Source: Bifidobacterium breve (GTDB taxonomy: Bacteria; Actinomycetota; Acidimicrobiia; Acidimicrobiales; Ilumatobacteraceae). Taken from it: a stretch of DNA of 5,959 nt. Where the stretch lies: assembly GCA_945896935.1 (NCBI GenBank), contig CAMDER010000111.1:1-5959 (forward strand). The letters are read 5' to 3'. The notes beneath the pieces are model-generated. The model was given only the letters and a program-made list of their open reading frames with translations, was not told the DNA's origin and made no database searches. Both the position numbers and the translations under genes were made by a program. This document shows positions 5,088 to 5,959 of the stretch, one piece after another. Within the stretch, counting starts at the first letter, position 1. Each line of letters begins with the position of its first letter.

Positions 5088-5720
5088 ATGAGCAGGGAAA
5101 ATGCCACCAAACCATTCGTCATCGGCGTTGCTGGCGGCACGTGTTCGGGCAAGACCACCGTCGCCGAACGCTTAGTGGACGTTATTGGTTCAGGCAATTT
5201 GGCTCTGATTCGCCAGGATGCCTATTACATCGATCGCACCCACGAGGCTTTTGAAGTCCGTGCGGCCGCCAATTACGACCATCCCGACGCCTTTGAGTGG
5301 CCCCTGATGATCGAGCAACTCACCGATCTCATTGCTGGTCAGACCATTGAAGTCCCGGTGTACGACTATGCCGATCACAATCGATCAGCCGAAGTTGAGG
5401 CCATCCATCCCACAAAGATTGTGGTTTTCGAAGGCATTTTGACTTTGATCGATCCTGCGCTCCGTGCTTTATTCGATCTAAAAATTTTTGTTGACACGCC
5501 TGCCGATATCCGCCTCACCCGACGACTGCAACGAGATATCACCGATCGCGGGCGCACGCATGACAGTGTGATTGCTCAGTATTTAGCGACAGTTCGACCC
5601 AGCCACGAATTTTTTGTTGAACCGAGTAAGCGTTTCGCTGACGTGATTTTTCCTGAGGGCGGCCAAAACGACGCGGCATTCGATGTGCTCGTTGCCCGTA
5701 TTCGCGAAGTTTTACGCTGA
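5088..5720 (+). CDS. udk: Uridine kinase (uridine/cytidine salvage)
   Basis: This cytosolic P-loop kinase converts uridine or cytidine to UMP or CMP with ATP or GTP in pyrimidine salvage. Its 210 residues from the ATG at 5088 match the family length (about 210). Motifs: Walker A GGTCSGKT (16-23), RQDAYYID (42-49) with the acidic residue of the nucleoside site, NYDHPDAFEWP (62-72), PVYDYADHNRS (90-100), VVFEGIL (112-118) as the Walker B-like strand, DLKIFVDTPADIRLTRRLQRD (130-150) with lid arginines, and FFVEPSKRFADVIFPEGG near the end. An upstream in-frame ATG at 5055 has AAGG five bases before it and would add 11 residues; a TTG at 4998 would reach almost to the divergent gene. I prefer 5088 for family length, although it lacks a Shine-Dalgarno. 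The gene converges on the tRNA with only 19 bases between. Confidence 0.9.
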   Translation: MSRENATKPFVIGVAGGTCSGKTTVAERLVDVIGSGNLALIRQDAYYIDRTHEAFEVRAAANYDHPDAFEWPLMIEQLTDLIAGQTIEVPVYDYADHNRSAEVEAIHPTKIVVFEGILTLIDPALRALFDLKIFVDTPADIRLTRRLQRDITDRGRTHDSVIAQYLATVRPSHEFFVEPSKRFADVIFPEGGQNDAAFDVLVARIREVLR

Positions 5721-5739
5721 CCGAAACAAGTAATCAGAG

Positions 5740-5811
5740 AGCCGGGTGTGGGGATTGAACCCACGACCTACCACTTACAAGGCGGTTGCTCTACCACTGA
5801 GCTAACCCGGC
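5740..5811 (-). tRNA. trnT: tRNA-Thr (anticodon UGU)
   Basis: Read on the minus strand it folds as a full cloverleaf. The acceptor arms are GCCGGGT and ACCCGGC, the D-stem is GCTC/GAGC with loop AGTGGTA, the anticodon stem is ACCGC/GTGGT (one G-T pair) with loop CTTGTAA, and the T-arm is GTGGG-TTCAATC-CCCAC. The anticodon TGT (complement at 5777-5779) reads ACA threonine codons. The discriminator base is U (5740), and the 3' CCA is not encoded, so it must be added by the CCA-adding enzyme. It lies 25 bases after the rRNA methyltransferase stop on the same strand, probably in the same transcript. Confidence 0.95.
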
Positions 5812-5836
5812 GTGTCGCTGACGCAACGCCTGCAGG

Positions 5837-5959
5837 CTAGCGACGATGACGGGCGACTTCATATGTGGCAAGCGAAGCTGCCACAGAAACATTCAATGAA
5901 CTCAGGCGACCCTTCATCGGAATGCTCACAATCAGGTCGCAACGCTCACGAACCAGACG
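5837..5959 (-). CDS. rlmB: C-terminal end of a SpoU/TrmH-family 23S rRNA 2'-O-methyltransferase (5' end beyond the window)
   Basis: The frame is open from the right edge to a TAG at 5839-5837 and gives 40 residues. The core is CDLIVSIPMKGRLSSLNVSV followed by AASLATYEVARHRR and the stop. This is the third SpoU motif (IPMxGxxxSLNVSVAA), which helps form the knotted SAM-binding site of SPOUT methyltransferases; the Asn and Ser of SLNVS are the conserved positions. RlmB methylates the ribose 2'-O of a guanosine in 23S rRNA. With only the tail visible, a tRNA-modifying TrmH relative cannot be excluded, though the short tail ending soon after the motif is RlmB-like. The tRNA-Thr follows 25 bases later on the same strand. 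Confidence 0.8.
   Translation of the reverse strand, partial: RLVRERCDLIVSIPMKGRLSSLNVSVAASLATYEVARHRR

Noticed and set aside
5828..5837. Palindrome GCCTGCAGGC at the methyltransferase stop
   Set aside because: It is too short, has no loop, and lies between a gene and a tRNA on the same strand, where a terminator would be unexpected.

Overview
The window looks like chromosomal DNA of a mid-GC (about half G+C by eye) member of the Actinomycetota, possibly a free-living Acidimicrobiia-type lineage. The phylum is suggested by a CysO-type sulfur carrier, by a DUF3263 gene overlapping a LytR_C-domain membrane protein (the order of Rv0430-Rv0431/virR in Mycobacterium tuberculosis), and by a Thr-rich, Pro-rich envelope linker. 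The class assignment is inference. I see no mobile element, CRISPR array, rRNA or origin.

Left part (1-1809): bases 1-75 may hold the last codons of a plus-strand gene. Then comes a minus-strand cassette read from about 1730 down to 128: a secreted acidic protein (1622-1077), a lipoprotein with a bacterial phospholipase A2 fold signature (1080-499), and a three-helix membrane protein (451-128). The first two overlap by ATGA, and the lipoprotein's Shine-Dalgarno lies in a small hairpin inside the upstream gene, so translational coupling is likely. All three products appear to be exported or membrane proteins. This is the least ordinary part of the window, because the PLA2 keeps its Ca2+-site Asp residues, catalytic His and disulfide pattern but seems to lack the Asp partner of the His.

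Middle (1810-4117): a minus-strand pair encodes a CysO-like ThiS/MoaD-family sulfur carrier (3024-2749) and, six bases later, a five-bladed-propeller protein resembling GH130 glycoside phosphorylases (2742-1810). The usual CysO partners, cysM and mec, are not here. Divergent from them on the plus strand is a compact type-II glycerate kinase (3104-4117).

Right part (4087-5959): glycerate kinase and the LytR_C gene converge with a single base between their stop codons. A perfect 13-bp inverted repeat covers both gene ends. The DUF3263/LytR_C pair (4981-4119, minus) is divergent from a uridine kinase (5088-5720, plus). After it, on the minus strand, lie a tRNA-Thr(UGU) and the 3' end of a SpoU/TrmH-family 23S rRNA 2'-O-methyltransferase gene that runs off the right edge.

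Intergenic stretches are all under 300 bases. The longest, 1623-1809, carries one candidate promoter for the secreted-protein/PLA2 cassette. The divergent gaps at 3025-3103 and 4982-5087 must hold promoters, but I could not pick convincing -35/-10 pairs in either.
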